Program-made: the position numbers and the translations under genes | Source: Oryzias latipes | Lineage: Eukaryota > Chordata > Actinopteri > Beloniformes > Adrianichthyidae | Direction of reading: 5' to 3' | Assembly: GCF_002234675.1 (NCBI RefSeq) | Contig: NC_019860.2 | Location: 11,530,586 to 11,594,585, forward strand | Length of the DNA stretch: 64,000 nucleotides | Part shown: piece after piece, positions 42,553 to 52,732 of the stretch | How positions within the stretch are numbered: the first letter of the stretch is position 1 | Layout: each line of letters begins with the position of its first letter | Notes under the pieces: model-generated | What the model was told of the DNA's origin: nothing | The model's input: the letters and a program-made list of their open reading frames with translations, nothing else | The model's database searches: none

Positions 42553-43913
42553 ACAGTTTTTCTCAGTCGCTTTAGTACAATTCTCAGATCAGAATGAAAT
42601 TCCCAAAACTATTTGTTCAATCTTCACATCATGATGTCACTTGTGCACATCATATAAGCAGTTTCTCACTTCTTTGAACAAGTTGCAATTGCTTTGGTAC
42701 ATCCATGCAAATGATTATGTACAATTCTCTGCTCTTTGCTACATTATCAACTGTCTATGTCATGTTTGTCAAAATGTATTATATAGTTCACTGTGCAATA
42801 GTCTTATTCCTCAAAACACCTAGTCATTAGTTCACCGTATAAGTCATTAACTGCAAAATGGTTGACCAAGTTGTCATAATGTGACAAACATATTTCTATA
42901 CATCTCCATTATATGTTTTTGTCTAAATCTGTCCTGAATTGGTAAATTGCTCTCAGGTGACTTGACTTCCTCTAACAAAGGTGCATCTCATTGACAATCA
43001 ACGGGCAAGTATATACTGTATATGGCTGAAGCGCAACACAATGTTCTATGTCTGACAATGGAAGGACAAGGAATTGGGCGGGGTCAACAGCCAGAGAGAA
43101 GAAGAAGAGAAAGAGTAGTGAGGTTGCGTGGTGGAGGAGTTAGGGGGCAAAACCGAGGAAGAGGCCGAAGACATGTACTTGTTCCTGATGAGATGCGGAT
43201 GGAGTTCATTTCACGCTACTCTCCTTTCCTTTCTGTAACCCTATTGAAGAATTTTTCTCAGCATAGAAATGGAAAGTTTATGATCGCCAGCCACATACAC
43301 AAATGACCCTCCTGGCTGCCATGGATGCAGCGTGTGATGACACCACGGCAGACGTCTGCAGAGGCTGGCTAAGACACTCTAAAAGATTCTTTCCACGCTG
43401 CTTTGCAAGAGAGGATATTCGCTGTAATGTGGATGAGAATGTGTGGCCCAACATACAGGAACGACAAGAGGTGTAGGAAGACCACACCAATTCCTACTGC
43501 ACTGCCTGCACTGTTGTACAGAATATTGTCCTATTTCCCTTTGTGTTACTGTTTGCAGTGGGTTTTTTCTATGTTGGTATGATATGGTAATTGTCATCCA
43601 AACTTTAGCCATAGTTTACATCAGAACCTCCCTCTAAAGTACACAGTTATATTGACAACATGACTAAGTAACTTGACTGTCTTGTTCGTAGACAATGACA
43701 CAAGGACTTGACATTCTGATGGCACTGACATATTCAATGACATAAAGACTTAGTTTTCAGAGATGAACTAAAGATTTTGAGCAAGTTACAGGCTTTTGCA
43801 AGAAATCCATAGTGTTTTGCTGTTTGTACAAATTGTTTTGAGAAATGCACACACATATTTGCAAACTTCAATTCTGATCTGAGAATTGTACTAAAGCGAC
43901 TGAGAAAAACTGT
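42553..43913 (+). mobile_element. IS630/Tc1-type transposon, internally deleted, perfect 43-bp TIRs
   Basis: Bases 42553-42595 (starting ACAGTTTTTCTCAGTCGC) and 43871-43913 are exact reverse complements. The interior contains only the ends of a transposase gene. A TA follows the right end, but the left junction reads CTACAAC, so the target duplication is not clean. Perfect TIRs with a crippled gene suggest a derivative mobilised in trans. Confidence 0.85.
43022..43475 (+). pseudogene. Deletion derivative of an IS630/Tc1-type transposase
   Basis: The ATG at 43022 begins a basic N-terminus (RGQQPERRRRERVVRLRGG). This jumps directly to the region after the last catalytic Asp/Glu (YSPFLSVTLLKNFS, then frame-shifted). 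The C-terminal segment continues in another frame with RHSKRFFPRCFAREDIRC and DENVWPNIQERQEV, typical of the end of these fish transposases. The catalytic core is missing. After 43475 nothing coding is seen up to the right TIR. Confidence 0.7.
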
Positions 43914-44194
43914 AACAAATAATATACAAGAAAGTGATAATGGAAAAAAATAGATAAAAATAAAAGACATTCTCCATACTTTTGTATACAAAAGTATGGA
44001 ATAATGGTGAATAAAACTTCAACAACAACATTATTATTTACATTATAGTAGAGTTCCAATGAATGATTCCTTTTTTTAACTCTCTGGTTTCTATTAGTCT
44101 GCATGTCTGTTTTTTGCTCTCCAGGTTCTACAGCTGCTTAAAATCTGAATCCAGCTGATGTTTTTTGCACGAACAGCCGAAAAAGTTCACTTCG

Positions 44195-44275
44195 TCCTTC
44201 TGCTCAGCTTTTCTACAAACAGCACTAAATCATGGGAGAATTCAGTTCCATGATGGAGGAAAGTCTTTATCCAAG
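44195..44275. repeat. NLR-flank repeat, copy 1
   Basis: AGCTTTTCTACAAACAGCAC...GATGGAGGAAAGTCTTTAT matches 54147-54221 closely (AGCTCTTCCACAAACAGCAC...ACTGGAAAGTCTTTAT). The two copies lie on either side of the LRR exon and the large retrotransposon. This suggests local duplication of NLR-associated noncoding sequence or an unclassified interspersed repeat. Confidence 0.55.
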
Positions 44276-45029
44276 CTGAGCTGCACACAGATGGAGAATT
44301 ATGATGCCAGAACTGCTGTAAGATGGACTTTATTTGGTCAACAACCATGCTGCTGCTTTCTGGTCCTGTCTGCGGTACAGAGAAGTGAAGGAATCTAACA
44401 GTAGTAGTGCATCAGCGACAGCAATTACACGAGGAAAAAGTTAAGAGAAGCTCCCAAAATGAGGGAAAAGAGAAGCAGAAGAATTCCCAACACTCCAAGT
44501 TGAGAAGATGAAGTGCAGTTCTCCATTACTCCACCAGGGGAGCTGTAGCACCATAATTTCATGCTTAGAGCGACTAGTGGAGCTGATTTCAGATCAGTTC
44601 TTGTTGCAACTCTGACACTCCATTTCCTCTGATTCTTCCATCACTCTGCTCTCCACCTCCCAGTCCCAGGTGATGATGAACATCTCTGCAGACCACAAGG
44701 AGGAGGAAAGACTTTAGTCCCTCCACCTGTGAAAACAATAAAGAAACATACAGATGAATGAATGTCTTCTCATCTTCAACTGGTACACAGTGATGCAGCA
44801 AAGAGCAGCACTTCAGTTCTGTTCAGAGCAACAGCTTCATATCATTTTCACTTGTTGGAGCTTCTGCTGCTCTGATTGGCTGACTGTTATCCTGAAGCAT
44901 GTCATCATTCTCCTTAGAGCTTCACTGAGAAGCTACACCTTTACAGGAAACTCTGCATCTTTGCCCTCAGACTAGTCTTAGAAAAAAACATTTTGAAGAA
45001 TCGGGACAGACTTCTATACTCCACTGACT

Positions 45030-45203
45030 TCAGAATCTGCAGTTTGTAGTTTAGACTCTCAACCAGATCCTGGAGCTGTTGAACATCTGAAGCCCACAGG
45101 TTCTTGAACCTCAGGTCCAGTTCTGTCAGGTGGGATGGGTTGGAATTTAAAGCTGAGACCAGGTCACCACAGCTGGTATTTGGCAAACCGCAGTTCATCA
45201 ACC
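45030..45203 (-). pseudogene. Leucine-rich-repeat exon of a fish NLR (NLRC3-like) gene
   Basis: On the - strand an acceptor (TTTGTTCCGATTCAG) precedes a 174-bp segment encoding LMNCGLPNTSCGDLVSALNS, then NPSHLTELDL and LQDLVESLNYKLQIL. This is the 58-residue double LRR module of which fish NLR genes carry many copies as separate 174-bp exons. A donor-like GAA|GTCAGT follows. I found no partner LRR exon, NACHT domain or B30.2 domain in the window. It is therefore either the last LRR exon of a gene continuing upstream on the - strand (beyond the retrotransposon) or an isolated relic. I favour a relic. Confidence 0.7.
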
Positions 45204-45313
45204 TGAATCGGAACAAAGAGTTCAGCTTAAAGACAAAGTTCGTGTTTTTCATCTTCACATATTTTAAAAGTGTTCAGAGCTGAAGAAGAAAGTTTGGAAA
45301 AAGTTCAAACATG

Positions 45314-46530
45314 TGTAGCCCCATCACTCAGCAATACTTTAACAAAATGGTAACCTACGGAGTCGTGATGGGGGGGATTGGGTTCGTTGAGCTATGGTAG
45401 CTCCCAATCGGGTTACCTATTTAAATCTAAAGAGTTACAACGTCACAGAACTCACAGTAGACAAGTACGTCTTCCTAAAAAGTATGACACCAGACAACCA
45501 TTTAAACTGAACACAGTTTCAGGTTTAATAAAATAAAGAGTTGACCCTCAAAACAAACAAAAATATTGGTCAATATATCTGGTTTTTATACTCTTCCTCT
45601 TAAACGGGAAAAAAAAATATGAACCTTGAGTAAATGTAAATTTCACAACTTAACTGAACATTCATAAACTGGTTTTAAAAGTTCGTTTCAAAAGTTTGTT
45701 TCAAACACAGATATTGCAATACTTCACCACGTCATGAAAAATAACAAACTGGGCCCATACTCACTCACTCATTCACACAGTCAGTTATTACCCCCGGGGG
45801 AAAAAACCTCGTTGCAGGCCTGAAAAAAAAATCACCGACTTCCTTAGCCTTCCGTGCAAAGCCTTCCTGCGTTCTCCGTGCAGCTTTAGCCGTTGCTCCG
45901 CCCTTCCACAGCACCTGTCGTCCGTCGCGGGGAAAATCCAACGTCCTCAGCGCTGCAGCTCCGCTCCGTGGACTCCGGTTCACGCTCAAGTGAGAAACTC
46001 CAAAACGGGAAACTTTCCGTCACCTTTTCTGTCACGGGAAACCACTCTCAAGTTTTCCTCCTGACTTTGGCCTGCAGAAAGTTTATTTTTTCCCGTCTTC
46101 TTCTCCACCTCCCCGTGTGCTTCCACGTCCAGACCTTTTTCCTTTTCTCTTTTTTCTTCGATCCTCTCCTCAGCCAATCAGCTTAGTCCAATCAAAACCA
46201 AAGAACACTCCACAGAACACTCCGCATTTCTTCAAAATAAGATATAGTCCTGTGAACTGACGCTGATGAAGTTACATAATCCAAAACAAATCAATAAACA
46301 ACAATAACATTGTTATTTACAGTAAACCCATAATCAACATCATTCAATAAACAACAATAACCTTGTTATTTACACTTAACCCATTTCCTTCTGGTTAAAT
46401 CTGTGTCATCTTCTAGACTTATTCAAACATATTCCTTTTAGTAACTTTGTAATATCAATATTAATAATAATATTGATCATTTATGGGATTAATTTGTTTA
46501 ATCCTCCTCTTTTTTCTTCTCGGGGCTACA
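45314..46530 (-). repeat. 3' LTR of the PNMA-Gag retrotransposon
   Basis: 1217 bp. Relative to its partner it lacks 4 bp near 45653 (AACTGAAC versus AACTCACTGAAC). It contains CG-rich sequence near 45880-45970 and a conserved small open frame that is identical in both LTRs simply because the LTRs are identical. Confidence 0.95.
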
Positions 46531-46560
46531 CTCACCCCCTTCTAAAATGTTTGATGTCCC
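46531..46560 (-). other. Polypurine tract of the retrotransposon
   Basis: On the - strand, AGAAGGGGGTGAG directly abuts the 3' LTR start, the expected primer for plus-strand synthesis. Confidence 0.7.
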
Positions 46561-46596
46561 TATCAAACAGTTAGGTCCAGCTAACCTAAACACAGT

Positions 46597-49500
46597 TTAG
46601 AGTGTAAGCTGACAGATGTTAACACAGTAGGAACACAATGCCATCGGATGGCACCACGAGGTGTTACAAGGATGAGTTCTTGAGTCTCCATAAGTTCCAC
46701 TGCCAACCAGCACTCCACAACTTAAAATCGTCACAGGCTGGTTGGAAGGTTGACCTAGTACATCGTAACTAAGTCTAACAACTGGTTTTTTGAGCCTCTT
46801 GGAGCGTTCTACAGCCACCTCCTCTCTTCCCACTGGAAGGTCGCTACTCCCCTGGTCTTCCCCATCTAACCCAAGGTCAGGGCCTAGACAAACATCAGAA
46901 ATGTCCGGAGTGGCTGGGAATAACTCAGCTTCATCCAAATTCTCCTTGGATGAGGTCGTAGGCATCTCTTGGCTGGCAGGAGTGCGGTCTTTTGACAACA
47001 ACTCCGGTTGTCTAAAGAACTCTCCTAACGTTACTGGATGGGTTAATGTGGTGGTTACCTCCTCAACCTCAGAATCTGAGGAAGATAGTGCATCATCATT
47101 GACTGGCTGTACTGGTTTCTGAGACAACTTCAGCCTACCTCTTGTGACTGGTCTTTGCACAGAGTCTGTTTCATCCTCAACAGGCAGCCGGACTAGGCTA
47201 CCAATAGGTAGCAAATGGTTGCGGTGTACCGTTTTTTCCACCCCCAGTCCCCTCTCTGGTTTCACTCTGTAGACTGGCAAGTGTGGTAACCTCTCAATAA
47301 CAATGTATGGCATTGTCTTCCATTTCTCCTTTAGTTTGTGTTTACCTGTGAGACCAAAGTTTCTAAGCAACACCCGGTCTCCTTTCTCCAAGGTCTGCTC
47401 TTTAACATGCTTGTCATGGGCTTGCTTGTTTCTCTGCTGTTTTTTGTCTGCTGCTTCTGTAGCTAGATCGTAGGCCTGCTGCAGATCTGTTCTCAGTTTG
47501 GTAACATACTGAGTGTAAGTTAAACCCTGCCCCCTTTCCTCAGGCACCCCAAAACAGATATCGACTGGCAGTCGAGCTTCCCTCCCAAACATCAAACGGT
47601 ATGGAGAGTACCCCGTGGTTTCATTTTGGGTGCAATTGTAGGCATGCACCAACTGACTGACATGTCGACTCCACTGTCGCCTATGCTTCAACTCCAGGGT
47701 ACCCAACATTGACAACAGTGTACGATTAAATCTCTCAGGTTGAGGGTCACCTTGAGGATGGTATGGTGATGTTCTGGACTTACGAATCCCCAGCATTTTA
47801 AGCAGATCTTTAATCAGCTTGCTTTCGAAATCCCGTCCCTGGTCGGAATGGATTCGTGCAGGAAGTCCATAATGGACAAAGTACCGGTCCCAGAGAATCT
47901 TAGCTACCGTGGATGCCCGCTGGTCTTTGGCTGGGAATGCTTGCGCATACCGCGTGAAATGATCTGTCACCACCAAGATATTAGCATATCCCTGCGAATC
48001 AGGCTCAAGGGACAGAAAATCAATACACACCAAATCCAATGGCCCCTTGCTAGTAATCTGTTTCAACGGTGCTGCTCTCTGTGGTAGAGCTTTGCGTGTG
48101 ATACACCTCCCACATGTCTTTACATATTGTTCCACCTCTGCTCCCATCTTCGGCCAGTAAAACCTATTTCGGATAAGCTCAACTGTTTTGTCTACCCCCA
48201 GATGGCCTGACTCATCATGTATGGACTTAAGCACTCTGGCAACATGCTCTTTGGGTAAGACTAGCTGATGTACTTCTGTGCCGAGTGGTTTCTCCACTTT
48301 TCTGTACAGCAATCCATCAACCAACACCAACTTACTAGCCTCCCGTTGCAACAACAATGCTCCTGAGTTAGTGCATTTTTCTGTGAGAAAAGCTTGTCCA
48401 TCACAGAGTGACTTTTTCACGGGCGCAATCATTGGGTCTTCATCTTGAGCCTTCATCAGGTCTGCTCTGCTTAGCTGAACCAAAGAACCCAGGTCTAGCC
48501 TGGTAGGAAAAGCATAGCATTCTGGGATGGCTTGAGGGGAAACCCCTAATGACTCTGCATAGCTGGTACCCTCTCCCATGGTCCTCTCATATTTAATCTG
48601 TTTACAGAGAGCTCTAACATTGTCGGGTGACATGGTTTGCCACTCATTCTCAGTCTCCACAACAGGATTGCGAGACAGCGAGTCAGCATCAATGTTACTG
48701 GACCCTGGTCGGTACTGAAGAGTGAAATTGTATGTGGAAAGAGCGGCGAGCCACCGGTGACCCGTCGCATTTAGTTTTGCTGTGGTAAGAACATAGGTGA
48801 GCGGATTGTTGTCAGTCCTCACCACAAACTGTGCCCCGTACAAGTAATCGTGGAATTTATCCACCACCGCCCATTTCAAAGCCAGAAATTCGAGCTGGTG
48901 CACCGGGTAATTCCGTTCAGCCGAACTGAGCTTCCGACTAGCAAAAGCCACTGGTCTCAACCCTTCAGGGTGCTCCTGGTTTAATACAGCCCCCAAACCA
49001 TGAAAACTGGCATCCACGTGCAGGACATACGGCTTGGAGGGATCAGCAAATGCCAAGACCGGCGCATTTGTTAAGCACTGCAGAATCTGCTGAAAAGCCT
49101 CTGTACAAGATTCATCCCACCTTTCCCCAAAAGGTTCATTAACCTTATGATAAAACTTCACCGGTGTTTTCCCAGATTTGTTTTTTTTCTGGGTTGGCGG
49201 GTAACCTTTACACAACTCTGTCAGTGGCCGGACAACGATGGAGTAGCCTTTAATGAAGCGACGGTAATACCCACAGAATCCTAAAAAGGACTGCAATGAA
49301 GGGAGATCAGTGGGCTGCTTCCATTTAGCCACAGCTTCCACCTTGGCTGGATCTGTGGAAATGCCCTTTTCAGAGACAACATGTCCCACATAGGTGACTT
49401 GGGGACGACAAAATTGACATTTGTCTAGAGACAGCTTAAGGCCAGTCTCTTCCAGACGGTCAATAACTTTGAGAAGCCTTTGTTCATGTTCCTCCAGGGT

Positions 49501-52500
49501 TTTGCCAAATACAATCAAATCATCCAGATACACAATGACTTCCAGCATGTGCATATCTCCTACTGCTTTTTCCATTAGTCGCTGGAATGTTGAAGGAGCT
49601 CCAGTGATCCCTTGGGGCATTCTTTCAAATTGATAAAACCCAAGGGGACATATGAAAGCAGTCTTTTCTTTATCATTTTCTGCCATGGGTATTTGGTAAT
49701 AACCGTTTCGCAAATCAAGCACAGAAAACCACTTGCTTCCGGATAGACAATCCAATGCGTCATCAATCCGTGGCACCGTGTACTGATCGGGTATTGTCCT
49801 ACGATTCAGCGTTCGGTAGTCCACACACATGCGCAGCTGCCCACTTTTCTTCCGCGCCAAAACAATCGGTGACGCATATGGACTTCTGGATTCCTTTATT
49901 ATACCTGCCGCCAAAAGCCCTTGCAGGTGGCGGCGCATGTCCTCTAGATCAGCAGGCGCTATGCGACGAGACCGTTCCCTGAATGGGGTTTCATCTTTCA
50001 GTCTTATACAATGTTCCACACCTGTAGCTAAACCCACATCCCACTCATCAGTTGAAAAAACATTTGACCGTTCAGACAGCTTCTGTCTTAGCCTTTCTTT
50101 CCATTTATTTGGGATCGGTGAGTCACCAAAGTGAAACAAGGCTGGGTTAATCTGGCGGGACGTACTGTTTTTTTCACCCAGGACCTCAGTCACTGTGTCA
50201 GCTACACACAGCCGTGCCAGCACGGTGCCTTTTGGAATAGCAGTGTCTTTTAGGGACTCATTGCGTAATAAAACAAGAAATTTGTCTTTATCCAGCTTCT
50301 TAGAGAATAATACAGTTGGCTGCACCAACACCCCTGGAGGGAGGGCTGGGGAAGACGCCCGTTCAGTTATTAAAATGGTGTCTCCCACCGCGTACCTCTC
50401 TGTGACCTTACAGACAGCTAGATGGTCTTTACCTGCTGGAATGACCAGCGGACCTGGTCCCACCCACCTTACTTCAGCCACAGGGTTGTCACTCACCTCG
50501 GCTGGAAGCAGATTTAATGTGTCTTGGGCTTTCAACTTTGGCCCTGTCACACAAATGCTTGTTGTGTTAACATTATGTGAGCTCTCATTTTCACAGTTTG
50601 CGGGTGGTGGCCATACTCTGGTTACATTGGTGCCTATCAACATTGGTAGTGTATCTGAGCACCGTGGGTCAGGGCACACTAGGGCCAGCACCTGAATAGG
50701 CGTGCCCCTCCCTTTTGTCTTTTCAAAAAACTCCAACTCAACTTGGATGTAGCCCTTAAACGGATAACTACTCTCCGACTCGCTTAGCCCCCAAATGGCT
50801 AATCCAGACACTGGATGTAGGGGTACATGTGACAGGTGCTTAGCATACCAACTGTCAAACACCACAGTTACCTGTGAACCACTATCTAGAAGGGCAACGC
50901 AAGGAGTGCCATTAACCTTCACCCTAGTGGTAGATTGTGGACCTACTAGTCCTTCTGGCAAACTATTACTATGCACGCTCGCAGCATTTCTTTTAACATG
51001 TGCATTGGTGGTACTCCCCTCAGCAGTAGTTTTGGGGCCCCTTTGGTTTGCCTTGCCCTTACGTTGAGCACTGATCAGTTTTTGTATTACCAGGGGATAA
51101 TTTTCTGGAGCAGAACACTTGCTGGAAAAATGCCCATCTTCCCCACAACGATAACAAAAAAAATCTCTGGACTCTCGCTGTGATGTGGATCTAGGTCGCG
51201 AAGGCCCAAAGGAAGTCTCTTGGCTTGGTGGGGTTGCTTCAGCTACTGTAGGCTTGACAGATAACACAGAAACCTGCTTTCGTAATCTAACCACTTCTTT
51301 CTTGAGGGCCTGGAGGCCTTTGTCTCCTCCTGATGGCTCAATAATCATCTCTGACACATCAGTGGACGGGAAACATGGCATGGCTGACCTTACAGTGAGC
51401 TCATTCACTTGCCTCTTAAGGTTTTCAACCTCGGCATTAAGGTCTTCAACTCCCTTATCTGCTGTTACCGCAGCACTTCTGACATGCACTGATTTGGTGG
51501 GGTTCAGTCTACGCCGAGAAGCTTCATGCTCCTCCTCAATGCGTATCTCATTTAACAACTGCACAAAAGTAGGTGGATTGCTTCGTCGCTCTCTTAACCT
51601 TAGAGTTAAAATCATCATGTCGGCCCTAGTGGCACCTTTAATGAGCTGGTCAAGACGTGTCCTGTCTTTGACAGCTGGTTGCAGGCCCCCTTTCTGGACC
51701 ACTTTATTGAGAACCCTCTCCATCCTTCGAAGAAATTCTGAAAGCTTTTCGCCAGACTGCTGTCCCAACATCCTGAATGAAAAGTAGAGTTCTTCCCCAG
51801 TTTCTGGTGTGCCGAAAGTGTTTTCCACCACATCAAGATAGTCTTGTGACGTAGCATCAGGGTTATTGAACCTGACCGCTTGCAGGATCTCCAATGCCGG
51901 ACCCTTTACACTTTCCATTATTCTAATTTTCTTTTCTTTGTCTGGCCGATCATACTCTTCTATCATCAGCCTAGCCTGTTCCAGCCAGTTCTCCAAATGT
52001 TCCTCTCCAAGTGGTGTTGGAACCACCCCTGAGAATGTGCGCAACCTCCTAAAAGTACCCGCATCACTGCCTGGCCTCGATGCCAGCTGCAACACATCCC
52101 CTACCGCTCTAATGATAGCTTCCGGACTGGATGCTTGAAGGGGGGAGGAGAGATTAAGGTCGGGTGGTTGACTCTGTAACTCATCACTGTCTACCTGGTC
52201 GGTACGGTTACTCTCAACCTCAGAATGCCCGAAAATCCTCCAAGGGGACTCACTACCATCGGCCAACACATCCAAGGGGATAGCTTTAGTGTTTACTGGT
52301 TCTCTACACTCACATAAAACCGTTAAACGTTGGCTCTTAGGATCAAACATCCTGCCTCTGACTTTCACACGTCCAAGAGCTTTAATGCTCTGCAAGGTTT
52401 CTTCAATAACACCAACATCGGTGTCCTCTGGGACATCTTTGACTAAAATGGCATGTATAGGGTCAATACCCTCACCTTTACACCAATGTAATAACTGAGA

Positions 52501-52503
52501 CAT
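46597..52503 (-). CDS. Single-frame Gag-Pol polyprotein with PNMA-like Gag
   Basis: The ATG at 52503 (MSQLLHWCKGEGIDP) opens a 1968-aa frame ending TAA at 46597. Residues 1 to about 110 resemble the PNMA N-terminal RNA-recognition-like domain. About 150-330 is a PNMA-type capsid (LRTFSGVVPTPLGEEHLENW, then EEYDRPDKEKKIRIMESVKG). A CCHC knuckle (CYRCGEDGHFSSKC) is near 450, an LLDSG aspartic protease near 538, and reverse transcriptase with VIVYLDDLIVFG near 990. RNase H begins LHVDAS near 1163. Integrase has an HHCC finger (1425-1470) and D,D,E residues near 1493, 1551 and 1587. A GPY/F-like module follows (LEKGDRVLLRNFG). No chromodomain and no envelope gene are visible. Gag and Pol are fused without a frameshift or internal stop, so how the Gag:Pol ratio is set is unclear. 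Confidence 0.95.
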   Translation of the reverse strand: MSQLLHWCKGEGIDPIHAILVKDVPEDTDVGVIEETLQSIKALGRVKVRGRMFDPKSQRLTVLCECREPVNTKAIPLDVLADGSESPWRIFGHSEVESNRTDQVDSDELQSQPPDLNLSSPLQASSPEAIIRAVGDVLQLASRPGSDAGTFRRLRTFSGVVPTPLGEEHLENWLEQARLMIEEYDRPDKEKKIRIMESVKGPALEILQAVRFNNPDATSQDYLDVVENTFGTPETGEELYFSFRMLGQQSGEKLSEFLRRMERVLNKVVQKGGLQPAVKDRTRLDQLIKGATRADMMILTLRLRERRSNPPTFVQLLNEIRIEEEHEASRRRLNPTKSVHVRSAAVTADKGVEDLNAEVENLKRQVNELTVRSAMPCFPSTDVSEMIIEPSGGDKGLQALKKEVVRLRKQVSVLSVKPTVAEATPPSQETSFGPSRPRSTSQRESRDFFCYRCGEDGHFSSKCSAPENYPLVIQKLISAQRKGKANQRGPKTTAEGSTTNAHVKRNAASVHSNSLPEGLVGPQSTTRVKVNGTPCVALLDSGSQVTVVFDSWYAKHLSHVPLHPVSGLAIWGLSESESSYPFKGYIQVELEFFEKTKGRGTPIQVLALVCPDPRCSDTLPMLIGTNVTRVWPPPANCENESSHNVNTTSICVTGPKLKAQDTLNLLPAEVSDNPVAEVRWVGPGPLVIPAGKDHLAVCKVTERYAVGDTILITERASSPALPPGVLVQPTVLFSKKLDKDKFLVLLRNESLKDTAIPKGTVLARLCVADTVTEVLGEKNSTSRQINPALFHFGDSPIPNKWKERLRQKLSERSNVFSTDEWDVGLATGVEHCIRLKDETPFRERSRRIAPADLEDMRRHLQGLLAAGIIKESRSPYASPIVLARKKSGQLRMCVDYRTLNRRTIPDQYTVPRIDDALDCLSGSKWFSVLDLRNGYYQIPMAENDKEKTAFICPLGFYQFERMPQGITGAPSTFQRLMEKAVGDMHMLEVIVYLDDLIVFGKTLEEHEQRLLKVIDRLEETGLKLSLDKCQFCRPQVTYVGHVVSEKGISTDPAKVEAVAKWKQPTDLPSLQSFLGFCGYYRRFIKGYSIVVRPLTELCKGYPPTQKKNKSGKTPVKFYHKVNEPFGERWDESCTEAFQQILQCLTNAPVLAFADPSKPYVLHVDASFHGLGAVLNQEHPEGLRPVAFASRKLSSAERNYPVHQLEFLALKWAVVDKFHDYLYGAQFVVRTDNNPLTYVLTTAKLNATGHRWLAALSTYNFTLQYRPGSSNIDADSLSRNPVVETENEWQTMSPDNVRALCKQIKYERTMGEGTSYAESLGVSPQAIPECYAFPTRLDLGSLVQLSRADLMKAQDEDPMIAPVKKSLCDGQAFLTEKCTNSGALLLQREASKLVLVDGLLYRKVEKPLGTEVHQLVLPKEHVARVLKSIHDESGHLGVDKTVELIRNRFYWPKMGAEVEQYVKTCGRCITRKALPQRAAPLKQITSKGPLDLVCIDFLSLEPDSQGYANILVVTDHFTRYAQAFPAKDQRASTVAKILWDRYFVHYGLPARIHSDQGRDFESKLIKDLLKMLGIRKSRTSPYHPQGDPQPERFNRTLLSMLGTLELKHRRQWSRHVSQLVHAYNCTQNETTGYSPYRLMFGREARLPVDICFGVPEERGQGLTYTQYVTKLRTDLQQAYDLATEAADKKQQRNKQAHDKHVKEQTLEKGDRVLLRNFGLTGKHKLKEKWKTMPYIVIERLPHLPVYRVKPERGLGVEKTVHRNHLLPIGSLVRLPVEDETDSVQRPVTRGRLKLSQKPVQPVNDDALSSSDSEVEEVTTTLTHPVTLGEFFRQPELLSKDRTPASQEMPTTSSKENLDEAELFPATPDISDVCLGPDLGLDGEDQGSSDLPVGREEVAVERSKRLKKPVVRLSYDVLGQPSNQPVTILSCGVLVGSGTYGDSRTHPCNTSWCHPMALCSYCVNICQLTL

Positions 52504-52710
52504 TTTATTTGCTTTTAATGATCACTAAGGTAAATGATACCTCTGATGTTTACACACAATGCTTAATTTGAATTTGAATAATAACCCAAACTTGAGTTAA
52601 AATAAAACAACCCCAATGTTGAGAAAGTAGACTTGAAGCTATTTCTTTGTGTTGACTTTCTCTGGCCTACTGGTTGTCTGGGTCAGGCAAACTATAACAA
52701 CTCAAAATTT

Positions 52711-52728
52711 ATCCCAGCGGTGCCTCCA
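52711..52728 (-). other. Primer-binding site, complementary to tRNA-Thr(AGT) 3' end
   Basis: On the + strand ATCCCAGCGGTGCCTCCA equals the last 18 nt of vertebrate tRNA-Thr(AGT) including CCA, as I recall that tRNA. It is 4 nt from the 5' LTR, the normal position for minus-strand priming. Confidence 0.85.
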
Positions 52729-52732
52729 TTTA

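Noticed and set aside
45765-45989. Small conserved gene (74 codons) seen twice, also at 53188-53412
   Set aside because: The two copies are identical only because they lie in the two LTRs of one young retrotransposon.
46597-52503. Envelope gene suggesting an infectious endogenous retrovirus
   Set aside because: The frame ends soon after integrase, with no signal peptide, fusion peptide or membrane segment downstream. It is an LTR retrotransposon without env.
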